A DNA stretch of 64,000 nt, taken from assembly GCA_022497145.1 (NCBI GenBank), contig MU385863.1, forward strand, positions 1-64,000, in the 5' to 3' direction. This DNA comes from Rostrohypoxylon terebratum (Eukaryota; Ascomycota; Sordariomycetes; Xylariales; Hypoxylaceae). Positions 9,146 to 20,926 of the stretch are shown piece after piece. Below the pieces are notes generated by a model. The model saw only the letters and a program-made list of their open reading frames with translations, did not search any database and was not told the origin of the DNA. Both the position numbers and the translations under genes were made by a program. Numbering within the stretch: the stretch's first letter is position 1; each line of letters begins with the position of its first letter.

Positions 9146-11967
9146 ATGAAGTACGTTTTGGTTAGTGGTGGCGTCATTAGTGGCGTTGGAAAAGGTATTT
9201 CATTATTTCATCTCTTTCCCTACTAGTAGTCGTTCTGGCGCTATATATTGTTATTATCGGAAGGTCATTTTTCGAGGTTGACCTCTAAGTTGGTTCATTG
9301 GTCAGATGTTCAGATGCCCTCTTTCTTCTCTTATACCCTGATGCAATCACGTTTCACTCCTGCAGTGCATCGTGCCGTAAGTAAACGTTAACTGAGCTTC
9401 CAGTCGCTAACTTGAACTTTACACAGGGATCATAGGTATGTGTGACGGCCAGGAGATGTCAAACGTTTCTTCGTATTCTGACTTTTCCTCCTAAGCATCT
9501 TCTTCTGGCCTCTTACTCAAGACCTTTGGACTCAAGGTAACGGTATGAGAGTGGTTTTGTCAACTAAATACGAATCATTTGATATGCTAATAATATTAAC
9601 TCTAGGCGATAAAGATCGACCCATACCTAAACGTAGATGCCGGCACCTTAGGTCCGCTCGAGTAGGTGAGCTACCTAAAGTTGTGTGTCGATTGGAAAGT
9701 TAACTTGGATCGTCTACATCAGGCATGGCGAATGTTTCGTTCTCAAGGTAACTCATCATGTCCATCGGATCGCACTTTCACAGCCATACTGAAGAAGCCT
9801 AGGACGGAGGTGAATCTGATCTTGACCTTGGAAACTACGAACGCTATCTAAACCTCAACCTCACCAATGAAAATAATATCACAACCGGCAAGATATATAA
9901 GTAAGCCTCCTGATCATATCTTTTATATTGAGCCATGCTAATGTGCTGGTAAAGAGCCGTGATCGAACGTGAACGGAAAGGTGATTACATTGGTCGCACA
10001 GTTCAGGTCGTCCCTCATATTACCAATGCCATCCAGGATTGGATTCAGCGTGTAGCGAAGATACCCGTCGACGATAGTGGTGAAGAGCCCGATGTTTGTA
10101 TCAGTGTGTATTACCTGTATCTTGTTGATTGTAACTTGTTGACTTACCTCAATCGACAGTTGAACTAGTATGTTTCCATATGCTACTCCTTACTGCATAT
10201 CATTTCGGCTCCTTCTGATCTTGAGCCGCGACATCCGTGGATCTAACCATCACTGAGTAGGGCGGTACCGTCGGCGACATCGAGAGTATGCCCTTCGTCG
10301 AGGCATTGACCCAATTCAGATACAAGGTTGGCAAAGGAAACCTGGTCAACATCCACGTGTCTTATGTACCCATCATTCACGGAGAGGAAAAAACAAAACC
10401 TACACAGCACGCTATCAGACAAATGCGAAGCGCAGGATTGATACCGGACTTAGTGAGCAACCCGAAAATTTCCCGAGGCCGATAGCTAGCTAACCCTTTT
10501 TGTAGATTGCTTGTCGCTGTGAGCGTGCTCTTGACGAGGATACGACTCAAAAGATAGCCAGGAGTTGCCAAGTCGAGTTTAAACAAGTGCTCACGGTTCG
10601 GGATATAGAAACTATTTACCAAGTACCACTTCTACTCGAGGATCAAGGGTTACTCGAACGCCTACGCGAGGGCCTAATGCTCGATGAATTATCCCTTTCA
10701 TCGACTATGGTCAGCAAAGGCAAAAGTTTGTGGCAGCTATGGAAGAAGACTGTTGTTTCAAAGCCATATCTCGAGCCGGTTAACATCGCTTTGGTCGGCA
10801 AATACATTGCACTCCCCGACAGTAAGTCTCACCAAGCCCCCTCCCCCTCCCCCCGGAATGCTCCAACCCGAATCATTACAGGCTCAAGGGAGGTCAATTC
10901 CAAGTTTTGTCAGAATGTCGTCTACTGGACCCATTTACTACCCTTGAGGAATTATATCAAAATAACACTGAATAACCTCCATTGATTTAGGCTATCTCTC
11001 TGTGATTAAGGCCCTGGAGCATTCGGCAATGCGGTGTGGTCGCAAATTGAACCTGGCTTGGATCGACGCGGAACATTTAGAAGACGCTACTTTACAAAGT
11101 GATCCTACCACCTATCACAAAGCTTGGTCACAATTGACTATTGCTTCTGGATGTAAGTGCTGTCAGCTCCTCGTCCCCTATATTCTATTAGGATACCTCG
11201 GGGCGGGGGCAGATTGGGTTGCCGGATGGCAATAAGTTGTTGTGCAGATTTGGGAGATGTTGCTTGCCTTTTATTCCGTCTGCTCCACACAGCGTTTGTT
11301 ATGATAATGGCTAATTATCGTTGCAGGTATCTGCCCGGGGGGGTTTGGGGGTAGAGGCGTTCCGGGCATGGTCAAGGCTGCGAAATGGGCTCGCGAGTGT
11401 AAGATTCCTTACTTGGGTATATGCCTTGGAATGCAAGTTGCCGTTATCGAAGCCGCGCAAAACCTCTGCGGCTTTAAAAACGCTACTTCGGAGGAATTTG
11501 ATGCCCAGGCTGAGCATCGCGTTATTATCTTTATGCCGGAGGGATCGAAAGAGATCATGGGTGGCACAATGCGACTCGGCACGAAGACGACATATTTCCA
11601 GCAAGGAAGTGAGTGGAGTAAGCTCCGAGCATTGTATGGAGATGCGGATGGTATGGAAGAGAGACATCGCCATCGCTATGAAGTCAACCCAGACTATGTG
11701 GAGGGACTTGAGAAGGTCGGGCTAAACTTTATAGGAAAGGATGAAACAGGCAAGCGCATGGAGGTGGTTGAATTGAAGGACCATCCCTTCTTCGTTGGGG
11801 TTCAGGCGCATCCGGAATTTACCTCTCGCGTTCTAGCACCGTCACCAACGTATCTTGGGTTTGTAGCCGCCACTACGGGATGCCTCGATGAAGTTATCCA
11901 AGAAATTCGGCAGCAAAGGCATACCGGCAAGCTCGCCAATGGCGTAGACGAAGGCGTCCATTTCTAA
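9146..11967 (+). CDS. URA7: CTP synthase (glutamine hydrolysing)
   Basis: It makes CTP from UTP, ATP and glutamine in the cytosol. The start MKYVLVSGGVISGVGKG carries the synthase-domain nucleotide loop. Short exons follow: TFGLK, AIKIDPYLNVDAGTLGPLE, HGECFVLK, DGGESDLDLGNYERYLN, and an exon ending in GKIY; all join in frame at GT-AG introns. The synthase domain continues with VELGGTVGDIES and SYVPIIHGEEKTKPTQHA. The C-terminal class I glutamine amidotransferase has the oxyanion segment CPGGFGGRGVPGM, the nucleophile in YLGICLGMQ and the HPEF catalytic histidine-glutamate. The product is about 580 aa, a normal length. About nine introns crowd the first two-thirds. Yeast has two paralogues (URA7, URA8); the symbol here means the family. 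A run of G at 11336-11353 falls in the CPGGFGG segment. Confidence 0.95.
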
Positions 11968-12649
11968 GGATAAGATACTCATAATGAAGGCGTGTATTTT
12001 CCATTTTACCAATGGGTTGGTTTAGGGCAGGGCATCATCATTCGAGACTCATCAGGCTAGGCTTGTTCTTTATAGGGATCTCAACGAGATGATGCAAGAG
12101 TTTGCTTACCTTCCGGCTGCGAGGGGTAGGTCGATACTTAATCGATATTTAGGCTACATGGCCCTGAAATTCATAATAAGTCGATATTGCCAACCATGCC
12201 ACGTGTTAGCGACAGGAGTTATGACGAAAGCACAAGTAAAAGGGCACGTGTGTATAATTGCATCATAAAGTGATACTGGGTAAATAGATAAAACAAGCAT
12301 ATACTGGATTGGGACTTTTTTTTATTTCGCTTATGTTAATTATGTAATAGCCTAGGAAATTTCAATTCGCTTATTGGCATAACCCCACATGCAAGCCACT
12401 CTTTGAACTAGGTATCTAGGTACTCCTTCAAGGTAGCTATGCGCAAATACAGACCATATATGGATCCATCCAAGCCTCAAGGTTATTCATATCATCTTTT
12501 TTCAACAACCCCCCCCCCCACCCCCCCCCCCCCCCCCAACAACAATAAAAAAAGGCCAACTGCGAGAATTCATGTAATGACATCTGAGAACTTACATCCG
12601 CTGTTTCTATACCATTCAAAGCTTCTCAAAAGTAGCTACTACTTGCGCA
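11968..12649. other. Intergenic, CTP synthase to prefoldin 5
   Basis: No gene is seen. The notable item is a nearly pure C run, about 12509-12537, some 110 bp upstream of the prefoldin 5 start. A few CTAGGTA-type words occur near 12350-12425. The small frames on both strands across the C tract are low-complexity artefacts. Confidence 0.5.
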
Positions 12650-13378
12650 ATGTCTAGCGGTAACAACGAAACAAGTGGGACTATCCTCCTCATTGATCCC
12701 TCACCACCTTCAAATTAGCTAACTGTGAACACGACTTTCCGTGAATAGTCAACCTGGACAGTCTGAACGCTCAGCAACTCAGCCAGGTCAAGAAGCAGCT
12801 GGATGAGGAACTCGAACACCTGACCTCCTCTTTTGCTCAGCTACACGCTGCACAAGCTAAGTTTCGGGACTGTTTGCGTTGTGTCCAAGACAAGCACAAG
12901 TCACCTGCCCTTCAGGGTATGACTATACCCTTCACAACACAACTCACCTGAAAAGCGGACTAGTTACTTAGGAGAATATAGAGAACAACCCCATCCTTGT
13001 CCCACTTACCAATTCCCTCTACGTACGTGGAACCCTGTCGAGCGCGTCCCATGTTGTAGTTGACATCGGCACCGGTTTCTATATTGAAAAGGTGAACCCA
13101 TGTGTCCTATGGTCATGTAAACTATGTAAACACTAACGTGGGCATTTAGGAGGTGACATCAGCGGCAGATTTCTACGAAAACAAGGTCGGTGAGGTCGGA
13201 GCGAGCATCAGAGATCTTGAAGCGATCGTGCAAGCTAAAACAAACAACGTCCGTGTTGTCGAGGAAGGTATTATTCATTTGCCTCTGATTGACTATCTAG
13301 CGTTTCTCATAACTAACATTAAGATTAGTCTTGAGGCAGAAGATGGTCAGCGGAACCCTGCAAACGCCGCCATCGTGA
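12650..13378 (+). CDS. GIM5: Prefoldin subunit 5
   Basis: It is an alpha-type subunit of the hexameric prefoldin chaperone, which passes nascent actin and tubulin to the chaperonin CCT. The exon chain is MSS|VNLDSLNAQQLSQVKKQLDE, a coiled coil ending in KHKSPALQ, then ENNPILVPLTNSLYVRGTL and VVVDIGTGFYIEK (the beta-hairpin region), then EVTSAADFYENKVGEV, and the second coiled coil NNVRVVEE|VLRQKM. The stop follows at 13376-13378. The first intron interrupts codon 4; an open frame reads through it but gives no homologous sequence. At about 155 aa the size is normal. The frame ending at 13410 is the unspliced reading and should be ignored. It is in tandem with CTP synthase. Confidence 0.88.
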
Positions 13379-13511
13379 CAGCTGTCAGGTTTAGTCTCGA
13401 TAGCTACTAGAAAGCTAGTAAAAAGCTCCCGATCCCAGTTTATCAACATGTAGCAAGATTTACCGATAGGCTTTTCCAACATCACGCGACCTCGTTCTTG
13501 CCCAGCCGATT

Positions 13512-15397
13512 CTAGATGATGGGGTCTAGGGCATTGCGAATGTCCCTGATCATTTGTATGAAGTGACCAACTCTGTCGATGCCTCCAGACGTAGTGTGGC
13601 TATTGGTGTCTTCGAGGAGATATTGGAGCTCGTCACCCCATATGTTCCCCGCAGCTTCGTCCTCCGAATCCCAATCCTGGCCGAAAATGCTGATTCCGAC
13701 GTCAACGGTCGATGGCTTCCCCGCTGTCATTGCAGAGATGCTACTCCATCGGTGATTGACTGCTACCTCGACAACATACGATGTTTCCTTCCATCTGAAG
13801 CGATACAAGGTCTTTACCGCAACATGTTTGATTTTGGCGGCTGCCGAGTCGTGGGGGTTGAGTTTAACGTGTGGGTAGACGTTGAGATCGTGGGGCCGGT
13901 CCGAGTCGATCAGCTCGATACTAGCTGTTCCTAGGTACTTTTCGACTTCCTGGAATGTCTTTCCGCCCCTGTCCTCGTGGATAGCTTCTAATTTCCAGTC
14001 AAGATTTCTAGTGTTGCCATTAGATCAGGTGCATCATCTGATAGTTATCTAGTAATCGGTTTACCTTCCAAGGCTTTGGTTGATAATGTCAACCTCGGCA
14101 AAGTTAGCATCTACCTTGCTCGTCATCAAACGAGCTAGTCGGCATAGAGTTCTGCCTCCTGCTTTTGCTCTATTTCCTTCTCTGATATCCATCATGAATT
14201 TCATCGTTTGCGACCTTGCCTCGAAAGCGTATTCTGGCAAGACATTTGCCGGCGAGCCCAATCGGGCTTCAGTAGGAAGAAATGGGCTTTTGGCGTCGTT
14301 TCTGATGAAGTCCAACAATCTCACGGCAAGCGTTTCATTTCCAACCCTAATTGAGTGTTAGCCGTGCTAAACAAGTTTGTCAATCTCAAATTTTCTGGCA
14401 CTGACGATGTTTTGAACCACGCAGAGGCACGGGGATTTTTCATCATGACACAATAGTCACGGTACTCATAGACTATCTTGTCTTGCGGATAAGTCCGTAG
14501 TAGGCAGTAGCCAAGATGAGCCCTTAATTTTAATGATGGAGGGATTCGACCAGCCTTCTTCAGTCCTGCATAGACACGATTGCTTAGCTTCGTCACATAT
14601 TCATGAAAGTCCCCGGCGACCTCCGCGATATCAGAGACGCCTTTCCCTATTTGTAACTTTGGCCGTACTTCCCCCAATTGAGTATCAATATCTAAGACAA
14701 CTTGGGAAGCACTGTTAACTGTGATCGGAGGCTCTTGGAAAATACCTGATTCCCAAGAGGACTCGTTGGAGATCAACTCGTCGGCCACGCTTTGGGCCGC
14801 GCTAATCACTTCGCCGATATCCTTCGAGGGTGCCGTGATGCGCAGGTATGAGCCTTCTCGTGTCTTACGAATCTCGATGCCATGGCCACCACGCGCACGG
14901 GTCAGCTCCTTGTGTACGGCCTCAATCACGCCGGAGGCTACCTCGAGAGTATGTGAGAAGAAGAAGTTGGCCTAAAGGATTAGAAGGTGGGAAAGTTCAC
15001 ATTAGTCAGCTCCCTTTCTATCTTTGTCAACTGAGGAACGTACCTGAGCTTTGTCGCTACCACGGGCGTTTCTATCTGTGGTCGTTGCCATATTTCGTAA
15101 GGTATGGATAGGATCCGGGTTAGGGAGGCCAAGTCGTGCTGGTAGGCCGGTTGCCTCAGGGCCATTCCTATTCCTATTTTCAACTGAGCGAGAAGGAGCG
15201 GCTCGTACAGATGTGGTGGCGGCGGGGATAGGAAGGTCCCGTAGCGTCTGCCCATGGATATTTAAACCCTCGAGGAGGTGTATAGAAGGGCTGGTGGTGT
15301 TATTGATGTTGTTGGGGTGCTTGTCCTTCGGCGACTGAGAACCACTGATGATAGAGTTAGGGTTGGTTATATCTGACAAATCTGATGAGAGAAACAT
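13512..15397 (-). CDS. Uncharacterised conserved-looking fungal protein
   Basis: I do not recognise a named domain. Exons join as ...SDKAQ|ANFFFSHTLEVASGVIEAVH (intron about 14972-15043), KTS|VGNETLAVRLLDF (59-nt intron with donor GTCAGT), and INQSLGR|NLDWKLEAIHED (intron near 14010-14064), ending RNALDPII at 13512. The result is about 567 aa. The stretch GIEIRKTREGSYLRITAP followed by SKDIGEVISAAQSVADEL looks like an alternating strand-helix unit, possibly KH-like (weak inference). The C-terminal part, KTLYRFRWKETSYVVEVAV, suggests a beta-rich fold. No signal peptide or membrane segment is seen. The start at 15397 is the first in-frame ATG; MATTTDRN at about 15090 is an alternative that would drop a Ser/Asn/Pro-rich leader. 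Confidence 0.7.
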
Positions 15398-16259
15398 ACA
15401 GATATATGAGGGACTCCATGGCGACGGGGATACCGTGTAGGTATGTGTTGATTCCGGTAATTAGATGTAGTTTATGGTGTAGTTCATGGTGTAATTGATT
15501 GAAAACTGGAGGAGGAGGAGGAGGAGGATTGCTAGGTTAGAAATAAACTGGAAAAGAAATGATGGATTGAATGTTTGTCACTTTATGAAGAGATAGCGGT
15601 CACAGTGTCACAGTGTCACAGTGCATTGTTTGTCTGGTGATGGTATTGTGTGTAGAGACGAGGAAAACTTGACGAGGTTTCATCTATACTACTACTAGGT
15701 AGGTAGGTAGATAATGTAGGTAGGTAGATGTTGATGTTCACGCAAAGTGAGAAAGACAGAACCTTGTAAATTAAAGGTCCTAAGGTACTAAGAACTAGGT
15801 AGGAACCTATTATGTAGGTACTAGGTACTGCTTGCTTTCTAAACTACATGTACGTACTACCTAGGCATCCTAAGTTAATGGGTAATAGCAACTGCTTTTC
15901 TTTTGAGCCTTGAACTGTTTCCCTTCTATGACGGCAACTGTATTAGGTAAGCAAGGGTTTAATGTAGGACCTAGGTAACATTGGAAAAGATTGGAAGCTT
16001 CAAACCGGGGAGCTGGGGCGCACGTGACCTCGCGAAGATCCTTAACGTGGACCCTACTAGGTAAGTCCTACGCGTGTCTGCCTAAGGTCCCAAGAACTCA
16101 TAATCATCTTTCTTCACTGATTGTGTGCACGTATTAGAGCCACCCGCCTACCATTTTGTCCCTCAATTTTTATACTGCTTGCTCTCCACCGAACATGAAA
16201 ACCTTGGTTGGACGGGAAAAAAGCTTGATTTCATTCTTTTTCTCAACTAGTCTTCTCAG
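15398..16259. promoter_or_regulatory. Divergent promoter region before ORC1
   Basis: This non-coding interval contains a GGA/GAG run (about 15509-15528), a CACAGTGT triplet repeat (about 15600-15623) and many TAGGTAGG/CCTAGG words between 15690 and 15980. Close to ORC1 are an E-box, CACGTG, at 16021-16026 and an MluI cell-cycle box, ACGCGT, at 16070-16075, 185 bp upstream of the ORC1 start. Confidence 0.5.
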
Positions 16260-18583
16260 ATGGGTCGTCGCTCTTCAATCGAAGTCACCGGGGTTGCTCG
16301 AGATGACTCGGACGACGAACTTGGTATTGATGACCACCCTTGGGAATGGATCTACCAACAGACCCAATGTTCTGACTCGGAAGTTAAGAGGAAGAGAAGC
16401 GGGCAACGCAACATCATCGGTGCTCGTATGGGGACTTTTGAATGCTATGTCGGCGATTGCGTTCTATTGAAAGCGGAGGGTTCAAATGAGGCCTGGGTAG
16501 CTATGATTGCTGGATTCCGCGAGGCTGACGACGACGGGGACAAGGCCGCCGATTTTTTATGGTTCTCAACTGAGAAGGAAATCCGGAATAGTGACCGAAA
16601 AAGAAAGGACTTCCTCCCGGTTGGTTCCTGCTGTACGCCTCTTGGATAGTTTGTGTGTCTTACTAATTAATCCGGTAATCAGAATGAACTGTATATCACG
16701 CCATCTTCTGACGTGAATCCCCTAGCTTCCATCAATGGAAGGGCTGTGGTTATGTCACAGCGCGAGTTCCTTCGGAAGTATCCTAACGGAAAGGTCCCCC
16801 GCAACTCGCCAGGCTACAACAAGACTTTCGTCTGCAGGAGAGGATGCAATACGAGGACTTCAACGTACACCGACGAATTTGTATGGGAAGACGTCTATTC
16901 TGGTAAAGAGGACATAGGCAGTCTGCTGGAGTTGGTACAGAGCAAGACAAGATCGACAAGGAAACGCAATCATGGCGTGTCTCTGGAAACAGATTATGTC
17001 GCTACACGACTAGAACAAGACGATGATTACCATTCCGACGATGATCTTGTTCGTCGAAAAGCAGACACACCGAGGAAACGACAAAAAACAACGAAGGTAG
17101 TGACGCCCTCAAACCGTAGGTAAGTATCTGCTGTGATAGTATTGCTTCTCAACACCGCGATTTCCCTGGTGCGACCAAAGTACTGACGTCAACCATCAGG
17201 GTCATCGTTAAAAAAGCATTGGAATTCACCCCACTTGCAACCCGCACACTTTCTCCAAGTTATCATCAGTCATCCCCCTTTCAAATAGCAAGAGCCCAAT
17301 TGCATGTGGCATCAGTGCCTAGTAGCTTGCCTTGTCGAGAGTCTGAATTCTCATTGGTATACTCGCACCTTGAGGCCGCTATTACCGACGGGTCGGGCGC
17401 GTGTATTTATATATCTGGTACGCCAGGAACTGGGAAGACGGCTACTGTACGAGAAGTAGTGTCGAAGCTGGACGAAGCGGTGCGATCTGACGAGCTCGAT
17501 GACTTCATCTTCGTCGAAATCAACGGCATGAAGATAACCGATCCTCATCAATCGTACACTATGCTTTGGGAGGCCTTGAAGGGACAGCGCGTCAGCCCAA
17601 GCCAGGCACTCGACCTTTTAGAACGCGAGTTCAACCACCCAAGCCCTCGTCGGGTTCCTTGTGTCGTTTTGATGGATGAGCTAGACCAACTTGTCACCAA
17701 GAATCAGAGTGTCATGTACAACTTCTTCAACTGGCCGGGACTAAGACATTCCCGTCTCATCGTGCTTGCCGTGGCTAATACGATGGATCTTCCTGAGAGA
17801 ACGCTCAGCAACAAAATCAGCAGCCGTCTCGGACTGACTCGTATCACATTTCCAGGTTACAACCATGAACAATTGATGAGGATAATCCAATCACGACTCG
17901 AAGGAGTACCGGGGAACATTGTCGAACCAGACGCAGTCCAATTTGCTAGCCGGAAGGTTGCTGCCGTGAGTGGCGATGCGCGACGAGCTCTCGATATCTG
18001 CAGACGAGCAGTAGAGTTGGCCGAAGCCGACATTAGGCTTGCGGAACCCGATCCGGCGACGCCGAGCAAGAGAGCAAGAGCCAAGGCCAGCGAAGCTGAG
18101 AAGACAAAAAATTCCAAGGGTAAGGTGACTATCTCGACAGTTAAGCGAGCGATCAACGAAGCAACTACGAGTCCGTTGCAGCAATACCTGCGCGCCCTTC
18201 CGTTCGCTTCCAAGCTAGTGCTAACGGCCTTACTTGTGAGGAACGAGCGGACAGGTCTACCCGACAGCACCTATGGCGACGTTATGGAGGAGATGAACCG
18301 TGCTCTTATCATAGACGCCGGGAGCCGGCGAGTAAACTTGCTTAAACGTACAGCAGAGGGGGGTTCTACGATGGACGTCACTGCACGGAGAGGGGAGTCT
18401 AGGCTTGTCAGGCCGGCAGGCATCTGCAATGCCGCTGTCGACTTGACCGGCGCTGGGATTGTCATACTGGAAGGCCAAAGAGCCGAGAGGCCAAGTAAGA
18501 TTCGACTTGCCGTGGGAGATGAAGAGATTAAGTTGGCATTCCGAGATGACCCCGAAATAAGGGCGTTGGGTATAACATTTTAA
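16260..18583 (+). CDS. ORC1: Origin recognition complex subunit 1
   Basis: It is the largest ORC subunit, an AAA+ ATPase that binds replication origins and loads MCM with Cdc6. Exon 1 starts MGRRSSIEVTGVARDD; a 63-nt intron (16620-16682) joins KDFLP|NELYITPSSD, and a second near 17120-17199 lies within a basic linker. Residues ~50-200 form a BAH domain (FECYVGDCVLLKAE, AWVAMIAGF, MSQREFLRKYP), the nucleosome-binding module typical of Orc1. The AAA+ core follows with Walker A GTPGTGKT (about 17419), Walker B VVLMDELDQL, sensor AVANTMDLPER, and GDARRALDICRRAVE. A basic KRARAKASEAEK segment and a winged-helix C-terminus end the ~725-aa protein. The promoter carries an ACGCGT box. It is convergent with PRP46, with 145 bp between stops. 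Confidence 0.95.
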
Positions 18584-18728
18584 TTTACAATTTGTAACAC
18601 TCAGGTCTACATTCATGATGTAAAGATTCCCTATTTGCCGTAGGTCTACCTGGTCATCGATGAGCAATATCTATACTGAACCAGCCTCCAACATTGAATG
18701 CTTGTCACACATATTGAGCAGAACTCTT

Positions 18729-20201
18729 TCAATATTTACGCCTTCCCAGTGTCGGTTTCCACTCTAGAGGGTGAGTTTCGGGCGTTGCTTTCTCGTCCTG
18801 TTTCCACACCTTGATCGTCTTGTCTCCCTCGCCAACGATGAGCCGTAGGCCTGTGCGGTCGAAGGTTGAGCTGTAGATAGCGGACTCGCAATTGAGCGAC
18901 CCGGGCTGGGCGATGGTATCCATAGCCTGGAAACGATGCCCCGTCTTCCAGTCCCAGAAGCTCATCGATCCATCTTGCCCCCCGGAGAATAAAACGTCCT
19001 CGTTGACAGACAGGGAATTGATTATCGCGTTGTGACCTTCAAAGTTACCCATGAAAGCACCTTCGGGGCATTTCCATTGTTTGATGCTACTGTTGCTTCC
19101 AGTGGCAAATGTGAACTCCGTAGGATGTATAGCGAGACCGCGCACGCCGGCTTTGTGATGGGTGAGAACGCCCATCGTCTTGCCAGCTGCGAGGTCCCAC
19201 AGCCGGACAGTGTGGTCTTCCGATGCGCTGATGACTTGCGGGTCGGCCTCTTGACATTGAACGTTGGTGACAGACCTGGTATGGCCAGACAAGACGTGAA
19301 TATTGCTGCGAGTGCGCATATCCCAGACCCTAGAGGCACCGTCTCTTCCACCTGTAACGAGGACGTCCAAAGTAGGGTGAAGCGACAGACTACACACGCC
19401 ACTTAGATGCCCGTGGTAATGCCTAATAACCTTGTTTGTCTCCAGATCCCAGCATTTAACCATCTTGTCCTCGCCGCAAGAGAAGAGGTAAGGATGGCGA
19501 GGGGATACGGCTAGGCCGCGCACGGCAGCTATGTGACCGGTCAGGGTGATTCTGAGGCGTCCTGTAGCAAGGTCCCAGACTTTGATGGTTCGGTCGCCAG
19601 CGCCACTAGCAAACCATTGGTTGTGTGGCTCGACAGCAAGACTTCGAACCCAGCCTAGATGACCTGAAATGACCCTCATAAGCTTCCAGGGTGGATGCCA
19701 GTCGGGCTTGAGTTGATGATTGACCTGGGCGCGGGCGACGTTTAAAGATTCAGGTTCGGATGGGGTGGAATGGGTGGGATTTGATGATTTCGCGGAGGTC
19801 TGGGGAGGTTTGCGCAAATGAACAAGTGCATTGGAGTTAAGCTGAGGCTTGTTCGACTTGCCGGCGGAATCGGCATTGGCAATACCTTCGATCAACTTCT
19901 GAGTCTTCTGGTCGTCGGATGTGGCTGGAGGTTGGTTTGAAGTCGGCTTCTTTCCCTTCTTCCTGGCGTTCATGGCGCTTGCTTGCTTTTGGGCAAGAGA
20001 AGGCGGTAAATCTTTGACATGTTGGTATTCGGAATGGAAACGAATAGATAGTGCGTCTTTCTCGCGTTGAGGTTCAGTCGCGTCGATGGATAACTTGACC
20101 TTCTTTCGCGCCGACTCGCCAGACGGATCTGCGAAGAGCGATTTCGATCGCCTAGAGTTATCGAGTACGAGACTTTTCAAATCTGGTCGGATGACTTCCA
20201 T
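18729..20201 (-). CDS. PRP46: Pre-mRNA-splicing factor PRP46 (PLRG1 family)
   Basis: It is a WD40 subunit of the Prp19-associated (NineTeen) complex of the spliceosome. The single uninterrupted exon encodes 490 aa starting MEVIRPDLKSLVLDN. The N-terminal ~170 residues are low-complexity and charged. Then come seven WD repeats beginning WKLMRVISGHLGWVRSLAV, with family hallmarks such as FASGAGDRTIKVWDLATG, LFSCGEDKMVKCWDLET, LVTGGRDGASRVWDMRT, VISASEDHTVRLWDLAAG and LFSGGQDGSMSFWDWKTG. The end, IVGEGDKTIKVWKQD then WKPTLGRRKY, is typical. Unlike most neighbours it has no intron. It is divergent from NAS6. Confidence 0.95.
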   Translation of the reverse strand: MEVIRPDLKSLVLDNSRRSKSLFADPSGESARKKVKLSIDATEPQREKDALSIRFHSEYQHVKDLPPSLAQKQASAMNARKKGKKPTSNQPPATSDDQKTQKLIEGIANADSAGKSNKPQLNSNALVHLRKPPQTSAKSSNPTHSTPSEPESLNVARAQVNHQLKPDWHPPWKLMRVISGHLGWVRSLAVEPHNQWFASGAGDRTIKVWDLATGRLRITLTGHIAAVRGLAVSPRHPYLFSCGEDKMVKCWDLETNKVIRHYHGHLSGVCSLSLHPTLDVLVTGGRDGASRVWDMRTRSNIHVLSGHTRSVTNVQCQEADPQVISASEDHTVRLWDLAAGKTMGVLTHHKAGVRGLAIHPTEFTFATGSNSSIKQWKCPEGAFMGNFEGHNAIINSLSVNEDVLFSGGQDGSMSFWDWKTGHRFQAMDTIAQPGSLNCESAIYSSTFDRTGLRLIVGEGDKTIKVWKQDEKATPETHPLEWKPTLGRRKY

Positions 20202-20926
20202 TGCCGCATTTGGATTATGTTGGGTAGTTGGGACTTAGGTCCAAGGATGCGAGTCGCCCAGATGTGACAGAAGAAGATGAATCCTGTAGAACCTACCTCT
20301 AGTACCGTAGTACGAAGTATGTATGTATTGTACAACGTATTAAAAATATGATAGGTACATAGGACCTAGGTACGTAGTGTAATTTAGGACCAGGCAGCCA
20401 GGTAGGTACTAGGTAGGCTGGTAGGTGCTATGTAGATACATAGGTATCTTTAGCGTCGGCTAGTGGCTCGGATAAGTGCATATAGAAAAAATACTTACCT
20501 ATACATGCATTAATAAGTGGACGATTTGACTAGGTAGGACCTAGGTCCTAGGTATTACCTACTTACTTACCTAATACCTACATATGTATATAGCAGACAT
20601 CAAACTCATATATCATCATCCGTCTTGAAACATTTAACATTCATACACACACACATACACACACACACATACATATTCTCTCCACCGTAGCTTGCATACC
20701 GGACTTGTTAGCCGTTTCCAATTTTCATCCTGAATCGTCTCTTACAGCTAGAGACCCGAGCAGGGGCAAACGAGTATACCCTACCTACTCTCCAATTCAG
20801 GTACAATTGGCATGATAATTGTTCTGGAAGTCAAATAGGCCCCTTAAAACTACATAGTTCTTGTGTATGTAATTGAAAATTGGATGTTTCAGTTACATGC
20901 TCACGCCACCTATCTCAGCAAGCGAC
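20202..20926. promoter_or_regulatory. Divergent intergenic region, PRP46 / NAS6
   Basis: Non-coding. It is very rich in CCTAGG/TAGGTAC words between 20290 and 20590 and has an ACAC microsatellite at about 20643-20672. An in-frame ATG at 20897 lies ten codons upstream of the chosen NAS6 start. Confidence 0.5.
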
